Source: an uncultured Actinomycetes bacterium (GTDB taxonomy: Bacteria > Actinomycetota > Actinomycetes > Nanopelagicales > Nanopelagicaceae). From it: a stretch of DNA of 36,226 nucleotides. A model generated the notes under the pieces. The model did not search any database, was not told the DNA's origin, and saw only the letters and a list, made by a program, of their open reading frames with translations. Position 1 is the first letter of the stretch; the number at the start of each line of letters is the position of its first letter. Below, one piece after another: positions 8,784 through 17,007 of this stretch. A program made the position numbers and the translations under genes. The stretch covers positions 1-36,226 of the forward strand of contig CAIWWH010000069.1 in NCBI GenBank assembly GCA_903916385.1, written 5' to 3'.

Positions 8784-11158
8784 CCGACGATCCCGGCATA
8801 GGAGACGATTCCACGATCAATTCGTTTGAGAGCGTTCTCGACGGTCTGAGATAGATGCGGTGATGCATTTCCGATTTGGCGCAGCAGATCAATTATTTGC
8901 TTCATGGAACGGACAAAATCTCCGACGGTCAACTCTGTGCCACGCAAAATAGCGGCCAAGGAGTGTCCGCTCGCCCAACGATACGAAGCCCAGCAGAAGG
9001 CTAGATCTGGTTCGCGCATCGGCTCCAACCCGATCTCAATCTCTTTCTCGTGAATCAACGACCACTGGTGTATTAAATCATTGAGAGACTCTTCAACCGC
9101 GCCCTTGGGAATTTTGGGAGACTCATCGCGTCTGGCTTCAAAAACCAGAGCCGATAAAACCGAAACCATCTCAGGTCCGTCCAGTGTGTCAAAACTTCCA
9201 CGCTTAATGAGCTCCGCGATGAGCAGGTCCGTCTCGCCGTAGATCTTGGCGAGCAGAACTCCCCACTCTGTGATTTGGCCATTCTTTAGATAACCAGAAC
9301 GCTCCAGCATGATCTGGACACGGTCAAAGCGCTTTGCGATGAGATCGGTGCGATTGCTCACGCGCTCTTCTAGGCCGCGAGTTTCCCGAACGAGGCGATC
9401 AACCTTCTCTGCAATGCGCGAATGTTCCTCACGATCTCCGCAGGAGTGACAGGGATGGGAGCGCAGCGCTTTGCGTGCGGCAATCAGTTCATCTTCCGCA
9501 ACGATGCGTTTGGCTTTAGTGAGTTTCGCAAATGACTTTTCGATCGCCTTAATTTCGGAGCGAATTTCTGCATACTCCTCGAAATCCCCTGCGTGGCAGA
9601 TCATCGTCTCGCGCAACTCTTCAATCGCCTTTTCATTTCGCTTAATCTGTCTCGCCAAGCCAACAACCGCCTTATCGGCTTGGTATTGCGCAAAGGAAGA
9701 TTCGAGGGATTCACGCGCGCGTACGTTGCCAAATCGCGAGATCAAATTGATAGTCATGTTGTATGTGGGTTTAAAACTACTCTTCAGTGGATAGGTACGC
9801 GTTGACGCGAGACCCGCGACCGATCCCGAATCAATATCTTTGCTCCATAAAATTACGGCATTTCCCTCGACGTCGATTCCACGTCGACCAGCTCTTCCGG
9901 TTAATTGCGTGAACTCCCCTGGCGAAATTGCGACATGTGCCTCGCCATTCCATTTCACGAGTTTCTCTAAAACGACCGTACGAGCGGGCATATTGATGCC
10001 GAGCGCTAAGGTCTCGGTCGCAAAGACACACTTCACTAAACCTCGTTGGAAAAGCTCCTCGACGGTCTCTTTAAAGGAAGGCAGGAGTCCAGCATGGTGA
10101 GCCGCTATGCCGCGCTCCAGGCCATCTAGCCATTCGGAGAATCCAAGTACAACAAGATCTTCTTCGGGGATATTGGCTGTCGCGCGGAAAACGACTTCAC
10201 GAATCTCGCTCCGCTCCTGTGCGTTGGTGAGTCGAATTCCAGCAACTAAACATTGATGCACAGCAGCTGTACATGCATTTCGCGAAAAGATGAAGGTGAT
10301 TGCAGGCAATAAGCCTTCACGATCCAATTTCTCGATCACTTCTGGGCGACTCAGTTGTTTAACTGAAGGACCGCGATCGTTCCAACCGGAGTTACGCCCT
10401 TGACCTTTGTGCCCAGAGACCGCACCACGGGTATTTCGGTAACTCTCCTTCTCGAGGCGCACGATCTCAGGGTTTACTCGGCCATCGTCGACGAAGAGGT
10501 CTAGCAGGCGATTATTAAATAGAACGTGTTGATAGAGAGGGACGGGTCGATTTTCGGAGACGATGACATCGGTATTTCCCCGTACCTCGTTTAACCAATC
10601 ACCAAATTCTTCCGCGTTGGAGACGGTGGCAGAAAGAGAAGCAACCTGCGTGCTCTCTGGAAGGTGGATCAGAATCTCTTCCCAAACAGCGCCCCGAAAT
10701 TTGTCGGCCAAATAGTGCACCTCGTCCATGACCACAAATTGGAGGTTCTGCAGCGTCCGTGAGTCCGCGTAGATCATATTGCGCAGCACCTCAGTCGTCA
10801 TTACAACAATGTTGGCTTCTGAGTTGATGCTGGTGTCGCCCGTCAAAAGTCCAACGTTCTTCTCACCGAACATCTCTTTGAAATCAGCGAATTTCTGATT
10901 GGAGAGAGCCTTAATCGGTGCGGTATAGAAACATTTCCTGCCCTGCGCCATCGCCAAGAATGCTGCAAACTCACCAACGACAGTCTTTCCTGCACCCGTC
11001 GGCGCAGCTACCAGTACTCCCCTACCGGACTCTAAAGAATGGCAACCGCTGATTTGGAAGTCGTCTAGAGGGAAATCAAATTTGGCGGCGAACTCATTTG
11101 TAGCTTTGTAAGAGTTACGCAGTAAAGCGGCAGCGTAACGTTCCGCTGGGGTACTCAT
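8780..11158 (-). CDS. helY: DEAD/DEAH box RNA/DNA helicase, Ski2/HelY-like
   Basis: Walker A VAAPTGAGKTVVGEFA, DEVH box VMDEVHYL, SATVSN, QLTGRAGRRGID, and HPCHSCGDREEH motif. Confidence 0.92.
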   Translation of the reverse strand: MSTPAERYAAALLRNSYKATNEFAAKFDFPLDDFQISGCHSLESGRGVLVAAPTGAGKTVVGEFAAFLAMAQGRKCFYTAPIKALSNQKFADFKEMFGEKNVGLLTGDTSINSEANIVVMTTEVLRNMIYADSRTLQNLQFVVMDEVHYLADKFRGAVWEEILIHLPESTQVASLSATVSNAEEFGDWLNEVRGNTDVIVSENRPVPLYQHVLFNNRLLDLFVDDGRVNPEIVRLEKESYRNTRGAVSGHKGQGRNSGWNDRGPSVKQLSRPEVIEKLDREGLLPAITFIFSRNACTAAVHQCLVAGIRLTNAQERSEIREVVFRATANIPEEDLVVLGFSEWLDGLERGIAAHHAGLLPSFKETVEELFQRGLVKCVFATETLALGINMPARTVVLEKLVKWNGEAHVAISPGEFTQLTGRAGRRGIDVEGNAVILWSKDIDSGSVAGLASTRTYPLKSSFKPTYNMTINLISRFGNVRARESLESSFAQYQADKAVVGLARQIKRNEKAIEELRETMICHAGDFEEYAEIRSEIKAIEKSFAKLTKAKRIVAEDELIAARKALRSHPCHSCGDREEHSRIAEKVDRLVRETRGLEERVSNRTDLIAKRFDRVQIMLERSGYLKNGQITEWGVLLAKIYGETDLLIAELIKRGSFDTLDGPEMVSVLSALVFEARRDESPKIPKGAVEESLNDLIHQWSLIHEKEIEIGLEPMREPDLAFCWASYRWASGHSLAAILRGTELTVGDFVRSMKQIIDLLRQIGNASPHLSQTVENALKRIDRGIVSYAGIVG

Positions 11159-12036
11159 GCGCGAAATACTTGCAGATTACTTGGAGAGACCTTGATATGG
11201 ACGGGCAACTTTGAAATTCTCTCTCCATCTGCAAAAGCTTCGGTTTTGGCGGAAATCTTTATATCCGTACCCGTAAAGAAATGCACCTTTGGGTGGTTGA
11301 TGTGTCTCCCGAAGAAGACGCGCGGGAAGACCATGAGAAGTCGCAGTGGAGAAACTTGATCCACCACCATCACATCAAAGACTCCATCATCATCTTTGGC
11401 AAAGGGGACGATCTTCATGCCTGCCCCGTAGCTTGCGCCGTTGGCAACACAAATCAGCATGGCTCGGCGCTGCTGCTTCACGCCGTCAATCTCGAGGGAG
11501 AAATCGATGGCCTTGAACTTCCAGACCTTCTCGAGAACAGCCAGGACGTACTTGTTTTTCCCCTTGATGACTTTAAAGTTATTGGCCCGTTCGTTGACCA
11601 CCGCGTCAAAGCCCGTACTCAATATTTGAACGAATGGAACCTCTTCTCCATGATGAGAGATGAGGCCAACATCAATTTCAGCTGGCGCCTGTTTTGCAGG
11701 CATTTCCAAAATCTCAGGGATCTTCATTCCAAACGTCCCGAGTGATCGAGCGATGTCATTGCCCGTTCCCGCGGGGATGACGAGCAAAGGAACTTCGAAC
11801 TCCAGCAGAAGTGGTAGTAGGTCGTGGATAAAACCGTCTCCCCCGACGGCTATTAGAACTTCGAACTTTTCAGATTTTAGGGCATGGCGCACTTCGTGGA
11901 GCGAACTCTCTCGAGTATGGGCCTCAACAAATGAGATTTGATCAGTGGAGTCCGCGAGGAGGCGACGAGCCTTCGCGCCAACGACCTCCCCTTTGCCGCC
12001 GCCCGACTTAGGGTTGATCGCAACTAGGGCTTTCAC
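11155..12036 (-). CDS. Diacylglycerol kinase family lipid kinase
   Basis: AINPKSGGGKGEVV ... IAVGGDGFIHDLLPLL ... LVIPAGTGNDIARSLG, DAGK catalytic domain. Confidence 0.92.
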   Translation of the reverse strand: MKALVAINPKSGGGKGEVVGAKARRLLADSTDQISFVEAHTRESSLHEVRHALKSEKFEVLIAVGGDGFIHDLLPLLLEFEVPLLVIPAGTGNDIARSLGTFGMKIPEILEMPAKQAPAEIDVGLISHHGEEVPFVQILSTGFDAVVNERANNFKVIKGKNKYVLAVLEKVWKFKAIDFSLEIDGVKQQRRAMLICVANGASYGAGMKIVPFAKDDDGVFDVMVVDQVSPLRLLMVFPRVFFGRHINHPKVHFFTGTDIKISAKTEAFADGERISKLPVHIKVSPSNLQVFRA

Positions 12037-12797
12037 TCTTCTATCTTGGAGGCGCGGCGACGATCATTCAATAGCGCAATGCCACCTGCCAAGATGTAAA
12101 AGCCAACGAGTGGAAGTGCGAGAACGCCCATGGTGAAGGGGTCGCTTGTTGGGACGAAGGTTGCAGAGAAGAGAGTGATGCCGAATACCGCGATACGCCA
12201 AGGCTTGAGGATAGATCTTCCGGAGAGAACTCCTGCAAAATTCAGAGCGACTAAGAAGACTGGTAGCTCGAATGCCAGACCAAAAACGAGAATAAGGTGA
12301 AGTACGAACGTTAAGTAGTCGCTAAATTTGATGAGGTTGGTCAATGTGGTTGGGGTGAATCCCAGAAGTACCTTGATCGCGAGAGGAAGAATCCAGTATG
12401 CCAATGCAGCGCCAGCGGCGAAGAAGGGGGTTGCGGTAGCGATGAAGAGAATCGAGTACTTCTTTTCGCGACGATGCAAAGCCGGTGCAACGAATGCCCA
12501 GAGTTGGTAGAGCCAAATAGGTGAGGAGAGAATTACTCCAGTGACAATTGCAACCGAGATCTGCAGATTGAGAGGTCCGAGGACTCCATCAATATAGAGG
12601 ACGCCACAGTGGTGTGGCGTTGAGGCAGCGCGCGAAAGATCACAAACTGGCTTTGTGAGAACTCGGACTATCTTGCTGTAGAAAACCCAGCCAAGTACTC
12701 CGAATATGGCGATTGATAGCGCAGCACGGACTAGACGCTTACGGAGTTCACGAAAGTGATCCAGTAGCGACATCCGACCACTATCTTCAGTGGTCAC
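12033..12797 (-). CDS. tatC: Twin-arginine translocase subunit TatC
   Basis: MSLLDHFRELRKRLVRAALSIAIFGVLGW, TatC N-terminus; six predicted TM segments. Confidence 0.95.
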   Translation of the reverse strand: MTTEDSGRMSLLDHFRELRKRLVRAALSIAIFGVLGWVFYSKIVRVLTKPVCDLSRAASTPHHCGVLYIDGVLGPLNLQISVAIVTGVILSSPIWLYQLWAFVAPALHRREKKYSILFIATATPFFAAGAALAYWILPLAIKVLLGFTPTTLTNLIKFSDYLTFVLHLILVFGLAFELPVFLVALNFAGVLSGRSILKPWRIAVFGITLFSATFVPTSDPFTMGVLALPLVGFYILAGGIALLNDRRRASKIEE

Positions 12798-12807
12798 CGG
12801 CTACTTC

Positions 12808-12993
12808 CTAGTTGGAAGGAGTTGAAGAGGTACCGCCATCAGTCTTCTTCTCTTCAGGAGACTTCATCTCATCCTTAAAGATTCGGAGTGATTTAGCTAC
12901 TGACTTGGCAGAATCAGGTAGTCGCTTTGCTCCGAAGAGGACAACAAATACGACGACAATAATTACGATGTGCCAGGGCTTAAGGTCTCCCAT
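12808..12993 (-). CDS. tatA: Twin-arginine translocase subunit TatA
   Basis: One TM plus amphipathic helix: [39 protein letters not shown]; adjacent to tatC. Confidence 0.92.
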   Translation of the reverse strand: MGDLKPWHIVIIVVVFVVLFGAKRLPDSAKSVAKSLRIFKDEMKSPEEKKTDGGTSSTPSN

Positions 12994-13022
12994 TTAACTT
13001 CCAATCTCGAGGTGGGGCAATC

Positions 13023-13958
13023 TTACTGGTAATTGGCGAGCGTGCCTGCGATTCGCTCCCTCAACTGCTGAGAGAGTGATGCGGGCTGTACAACTGTTAT
13101 AGGGCTAGGCCACGCAAGAAGGGTGCGCAGAATCCACTCCCCTGGGGTCACGGTCAAGGTGATCTGGTAAATCCCGCCGACCTCGTTGCTGGAAGTAACA
13201 ATTTCGTTATGTTTTTCGATGAAGAAGAGTCCATCTTCCCCCATCTCGATCTGTACTTCCTTATGGTCAGAAGCATGGTTCCGAGAAGTAAAACCATTGG
13301 CGAACTCGGCGTCGATCTCCCCTGTTGAGTAGTTCTGGATGCGATCTATTCGGAAGGTGCGCTCTTCGCCCTCCGCGACACCTATCGCATGCAAGTAAGC
13401 AATTCCGTTTAGATAGAAGAGATCGAGCGGGAAGATGGTGCGAGTTGTTAAAGAATCGCTCGATGCCGAGTTGTATTCGATCGTTACAAATCTCTTCTCT
13501 CGTATCGCACGATCCACCTCGGCAATAACTGGTGACTCTACGACTGCATCGCTAATCGTTATCTGTGCAGAAATTTGATTCTCGTAGAGCGCACCGATTC
13601 GACTTTGCAGATTGGTAATGGCTAAACGCTCCTCTGGATTCGTGGACAACTCAGATAGAGCTTGTAGACCTAAGACGAGCGTCAGAGCTTCCACTTGAGT
13701 CAGGGAACGAGGTTGATCCAATACTTGTGCATCAGTCACAGAAACGTACTCTGGATCTTCGTAATCAATATCCAGTAGTTCAAGGTGCGAGTAGCCCGGA
13801 AGACCGCACATGTGAAGGAGCGACAGGTCCTTGGAAATCTGCGCTGGGGTCGAGTTGAACCTTTCTGCGATCTGCACCACTGAGAGACCAGGGTTGTGAG
13901 TGATGAAAGGAATCAAGTTAAGAGCGCGCGCCACTCGATCCAGTGCGCCCTCTCTCAC
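13023..13958 (-). CDS. pafC: WYL domain transcriptional regulator PafC
   Basis: HTH plus WYL domain (VTIEYNSASSDSLTTRTIFPLDLFYLNGIAYLHAIG); downstream of pafB. Track ORF begins at 14087, but GTG 13956-13958 overlaps the pafB TGA (GTGA) and gives the expected N-terminus (V/M)REGALDRVARALNLIPF. Confidence 0.88.
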   Translation of the reverse strand: MREGALDRVARALNLIPFITHNPGLSVVQIAERFNSTPAQISKDLSLLHMCGLPGYSHLELLDIDYEDPEYVSVTDAQVLDQPRSLTQVEALTLVLGLQALSELSTNPEERLAITNLQSRIGALYENQISAQITISDAVVESPVIAEVDRAIREKRFVTIEYNSASSDSLTTRTIFPLDLFYLNGIAYLHAIGVAEGEERTFRIDRIQNYSTGEIDAEFANGFTSRNHASDHKEVQIEMGEDGLFFIEKHNEIVTSSNEVGGIYQITLTVTPGEWILRTLLAWPSPITVVQPASLSQQLRERIAGTLANYQ

Positions 13959-14887
13959 AATTTGTCCCCAAGGATCTTCGTAATCTCTGCGACGTGCTCT
14001 TCCGGCTCCTCTAGCGTCAGATCTGGGCCAAACCAAAGTAACTGCTCGAGCCAATTGCCACCGAGAGAGAACTCGATCCGATCCCACTCACTATCAATAT
14101 TTGTGATCGTAGATTTGGCACGCAGGCTCTGACACCGACCTACGCGAACGCGCGCCGTGAATTTGGTGGTTTCGCCAGTATTCAACATAACCAGGTGAGA
14201 GGAGATCGAAAAATCTGCTGGAATGTCGAACGCGTTAGGTGCACTCTCGAATTCGATCTCGGAGGTGATTCGAGAGACTCGAAAGACGCGAATCTCTTCC
14301 TTGTCTCGATCCAAGCCCACCAAGTACCAGGACCCGTGCCAAAGTGTTAACCCATAAGGTGCCAAGCGGCGTCGCGAAGTACTCCTACTCCGATACGTAA
14401 ACACAATTGTGCGCAGGGTGGTTATCGCTTCCCAGAGCGCAGGAAAGAGAGGTGTTTCATTTTCTAGCGAGAGAGCAGCATGTCCAAAGTCTTCGCGTAA
14501 CGCTGTCCCGGCGAGGGCATCAAGTTTCAAGAGAGCTTGCTCACCACTTGAGGCGAAGAGTTGATTCCGCCAAAGCGTTGCCGCAAGTGAGAGGTATGAG
14601 AGTTCACTGGGAGTAAGGGCTCCTAACTCCAGTTCGTACTCATTCTCGTAGATACGATAGCCCAACTCATCTTCAAAGAGCGGATCGTGACTTCCAACGT
14701 GGATCGTGATTCCAAGAGCCCGCAGATCATCTTTGTCCCGCTCGAACATCCTCTCCTTGGTCTCCAGGCTTCCGGTATATCCAGCTACCGTCTCAAAGAT
14801 CTCGCTCTTGCTGAGAAACCGCTTAGTAGCGAGCAGGGCCATGGTGAGGTTGATGAGACGCTCTGTCTTCTGATCTGACACGCCCAT
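13955..14887 (-). CDS. pafB: WYL domain transcriptional regulator PafB
   Basis: KTERLINLTMALLATKRFLSKSEIFETVAGY ... FERDKDDLRALG (HTH) plus WYL domain; the likely start is GTG 14881 rather than ATG 14887 (see findings). Confidence 0.9.
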   Translation of the reverse strand: MGVSDQKTERLINLTMALLATKRFLSKSEIFETVAGYTGSLETKERMFERDKDDLRALGITIHVGSHDPLFEDELGYRIYENEYELELGALTPSELSYLSLAATLWRNQLFASSGEQALLKLDALAGTALREDFGHAALSLENETPLFPALWEAITTLRTIVFTYRSRSTSRRRLAPYGLTLWHGSWYLVGLDRDKEEIRVFRVSRITSEIEFESAPNAFDIPADFSISSHLVMLNTGETTKFTARVRVGRCQSLRAKSTITNIDSEWDRIEFSLGGNWLEQLLWFGPDLTLEEPEEHVAEITKILGDKL

Positions 14888-14893
14888 ACTCTA
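14888..14893 (-). promoter_or_regulatory. Putative -10 element TAGAGT of pafB (leaderless)
   Basis: TAGAGT on the minus strand is followed by 6 nt (ATGGGC) and then GTG 14881. Confidence 0.45.
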
Positions 14894-14956
14894 GGCGTTT
14901 GCTAGTATCCCCACAGGGTTTTGCGAAGTCGTACTCACCGAATTAGAAGGAGTTAG

Positions 14957-15475
14957 TTGATGAATTTCTACCCAACGAAGGTTGCGCGCATCGGCGGGGT
15001 GGCTCTTGCACTCGCCAGCCTTGTGGCACCCTCCATTGCTAGTGCCAACACATCTTCAATCCATGTAACGCGAAAGGCCAAAGTGAGCACAGTTCTACCC
15101 ACGGTCTCAAATCACCCTGGAGTTGCCCCTGTAATTGGCAAGCCATCCGGTCCAGCACCCACCACCCTCATCTCGAAAGACATCATCGTTGGAAAGGGAG
15201 CAGCAGCCCTCACTTCATCAACCGTAACCGCCCAGTATGTGGTCATGTCCTGGAAGACAGGAGTCGTCTACCAAACTTCTTGGACCGCGCAACCCTTTAC
15301 CGCTCCGCTGAGCAACCTCATCCTCGGGTGGCAGAAGGGCATCCCCGGAATGAAAATTGGCGGACGCCGCCTCTTCGTGATCCCACCTGCCCTGGCTTAT
15401 GGAGCGCAAGGAGCTGGAAATATTCCTGCCAACGAGACGCTAGTTTTCGTCGTGGACTTGCTTGGGGTTAAATAA
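14957..15475 (+). CDS. Secreted FKBP-type peptidyl-prolyl cis-trans isomerase
   Basis: N-terminal signal-like VARIGGVALALASLVAPSIASAN; FKBP core TVTAQYVVMSWKTGVVYQTSW...GWQKGIPGMKIGGRRLFVIPPALAYGAQGAGNIPANETLVFVVDLLGV. Confidence 0.92.
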   Translation: MMNFYPTKVARIGGVALALASLVAPSIASANTSSIHVTRKAKVSTVLPTVSNHPGVAPVIGKPSGPAPTTLISKDIIVGKGAAALTSSTVTAQYVVMSWKTGVVYQTSWTAQPFTAPLSNLILGWQKGIPGMKIGGRRLFVIPPALAYGAQGAGNIPANETLVFVVDLLGVK

Positions 15476-16325
15476 CCGCTTCATCCTCTGGAAGACCATA
15501 CGCACCCTTAGATGGACGGCGCCTGCGGAGCGGCGCCGTGACACCAGGAGCTAATCTGCGAGTTTGGATCAGAAAACCAGTATGTCCGATCATGCGATGA
15601 ACCGGTCTAACAGCAAGACCCTCGTGATGCCATTGCCTGATGATCGCCTCGCTACTTTCTGGTTCGGTGAAACGACCTGAATCTTTGATCGCCTCGGCCA
15701 TGGCCGATAGTTGGGTCGTTGTTGCGACATAGGCCAATAAGACTCCCCCTGGATGCAGAACGCCATCTGCCAGTTGCACGCATTCCCACGGGGCTAGCAT
15801 GTCTAAAACCATTCGATCGTACTTCTGCTCCGTCGACTTGTCTTGCAGCGAGCCGAGGGTCAGAGACCAGTTCTCGGGTTTACCGCGGAAGTATTCCGTC
15901 ACATTGCGAGTGGCAATATCGGCAAACTCTTGCCGCCTCTCGTAGGAATCGACTGCCCCGGTTGGACCGACCGCGCGAAGAAGAGAGATTGTCAGAGCCC
16001 CCGAACCCACGCCAGCTTCCAGAACGCGTAGCCCTGGTGCGATATCCGCGAATCCCACTATGAGCGCTGCATCCTTGGGGTAGACGATCGTTGCACCACG
16101 CGGCATTGAGAGCACATAGTCACCTAGTAGCGGTTTGAAGGCAAGAAACTTGAGTCCAGCGGTCGTCTCAACGACAGAGCCTTGCGGCATGCCAACAATC
16201 TGGTCGTGTATTAGCCAGCCTTTGTGGGTATGCCACTCCCCTCCCTCTTTGAGAGTAATCGTGTGCAATTTGCCTTTGGCATCAGAGAGTTGAACTCGAT
16301 CCCCATATTCAAATTCGGGCTGCAT
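15468..16325 (-). CDS. trmI: tRNA (adenine-N1)-methyltransferase (TrmI family)
   Basis: GARVQ-like N-terminus then MPRGATIVYPKDAALIVGFADIAPGLRVLEAGVGSGALTISLLRAVGPTGAVDSYERR, typical actinobacterial TrmI. Confidence 0.93.
   Translation of the reverse strand: MQPEFEYGDRVQLSDAKGKLHTITLKEGGEWHTHKGWLIHDQIVGMPQGSVVETTAGLKFLAFKPLLGDYVLSMPRGATIVYPKDAALIVGFADIAPGLRVLEAGVGSGALTISLLRAVGPTGAVDSYERRQEFADIATRNVTEYFRGKPENWSLTLGSLQDKSTEQKYDRMVLDMLAPWECVQLADGVLHPGGVLLAYVATTTQLSAMAEAIKDSGRFTEPESSEAIIRQWHHEGLAVRPVHRMIGHTGFLIQTRRLAPGVTAPLRRRRPSKGAYGLPEDEAVI
15516..15539. other. Strong inverted repeat ACGGCGCC-N8-GGCGCCGT near the convergent FKBP/trmI ends
   Basis: Perfect 8-bp arms (15516-15523 / 15532-15539) with 8-nt loop, about 40 bp beyond the FKBP stop, inside the trmI 3' coding region; no T-tract follows. 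Confidence 0.5.
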
Positions 16326-17007
16326 TGGGGTCCTCTTGACTCTCGGTGTGAAAAATCTTCTGAATATCTGCGGCTGTTAGTCCGATGAGATCACGGCGCA
16401 GATGGAGCCGTGGCGTCGGTGGATACGTGATGATGTGTGGGATTCCTATTACAACGGCGCCGCTCGCAAGTCCTGAGTCAATTCCAGTCTTGGAATCCTC
16501 AATGACAATGCAACTCTCGATCTCAACGTTGAGACGGGCAGCGGCCAATAAGTAACTCTCAGGGTCTGGTTTGCTGATCTTTACATCTTGACTGGAAACA
16601 GAGGTAACGAAAGTCCCAGCCGGGAGAAGGTCGATCGCGGAATCTACCAATAAGCGTGGACTAGCTGAGACAAGTGCCATTGGCGTTCCCGAGTTGGTCA
16701 ACTCCTCGACGAGTTCGCGAGCTCCTGGCATAAATTCCAGGCCCGTCGCGAACTGCTCCGCGACCATTCGTACCAACTCAATCTCGAAGTACTCGGCGCT
16801 CTCGGCGCCATCTGCAAGAGAGGACATGTAAGCCCCCACTTTAGGTAACGGCCCACCAATGCAATGCGCCTGATCCTCATCAGTCCATTGGTGACCAAAG
16901 CGAGACATGAGAGCAGTCTCAGCAATCAACCAGTACGGCTCCGAATTGATCAGTGTCCCATCCATATCAAAAAGGACTGCCTGCATCTGATCTTGTTGAG
17001 CGATCAT
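16309..17007 (-). CDS. HAD family hydrolase (beta-phosphoglucomutase-like)
   Basis: AVLFDMDGTLINSEPYW ... ALVSASPRLLVDSAI ... KPDPESYLLAAARL ... CIVIEDSKTGIDSGLASG. Start may be ATG 16986. Confidence 0.9.
   Translation of the reverse strand: MIAQQDQMQAVLFDMDGTLINSEPYWLIAETALMSRFGHQWTDEDQAHCIGGPLPKVGAYMSSLADGAESAEYFEIELVRMVAEQFATGLEFMPGARELVEELTNSGTPMALVSASPRLLVDSAIDLLPAGTFVTSVSSQDVKISKPDPESYLLAAARLNVEIESCIVIEDSKTGIDSGLASGAVVIGIPHIITYPPTPRLHLRRDLIGLTAADIQKIFHTESQEDPNAARI

Noticed and set aside
11281-11745. 154-aa plus-strand ORF antisense to the DAG kinase gene
   Set aside because: Shadow ORF; the opposite strand encodes a clear DAGK domain.
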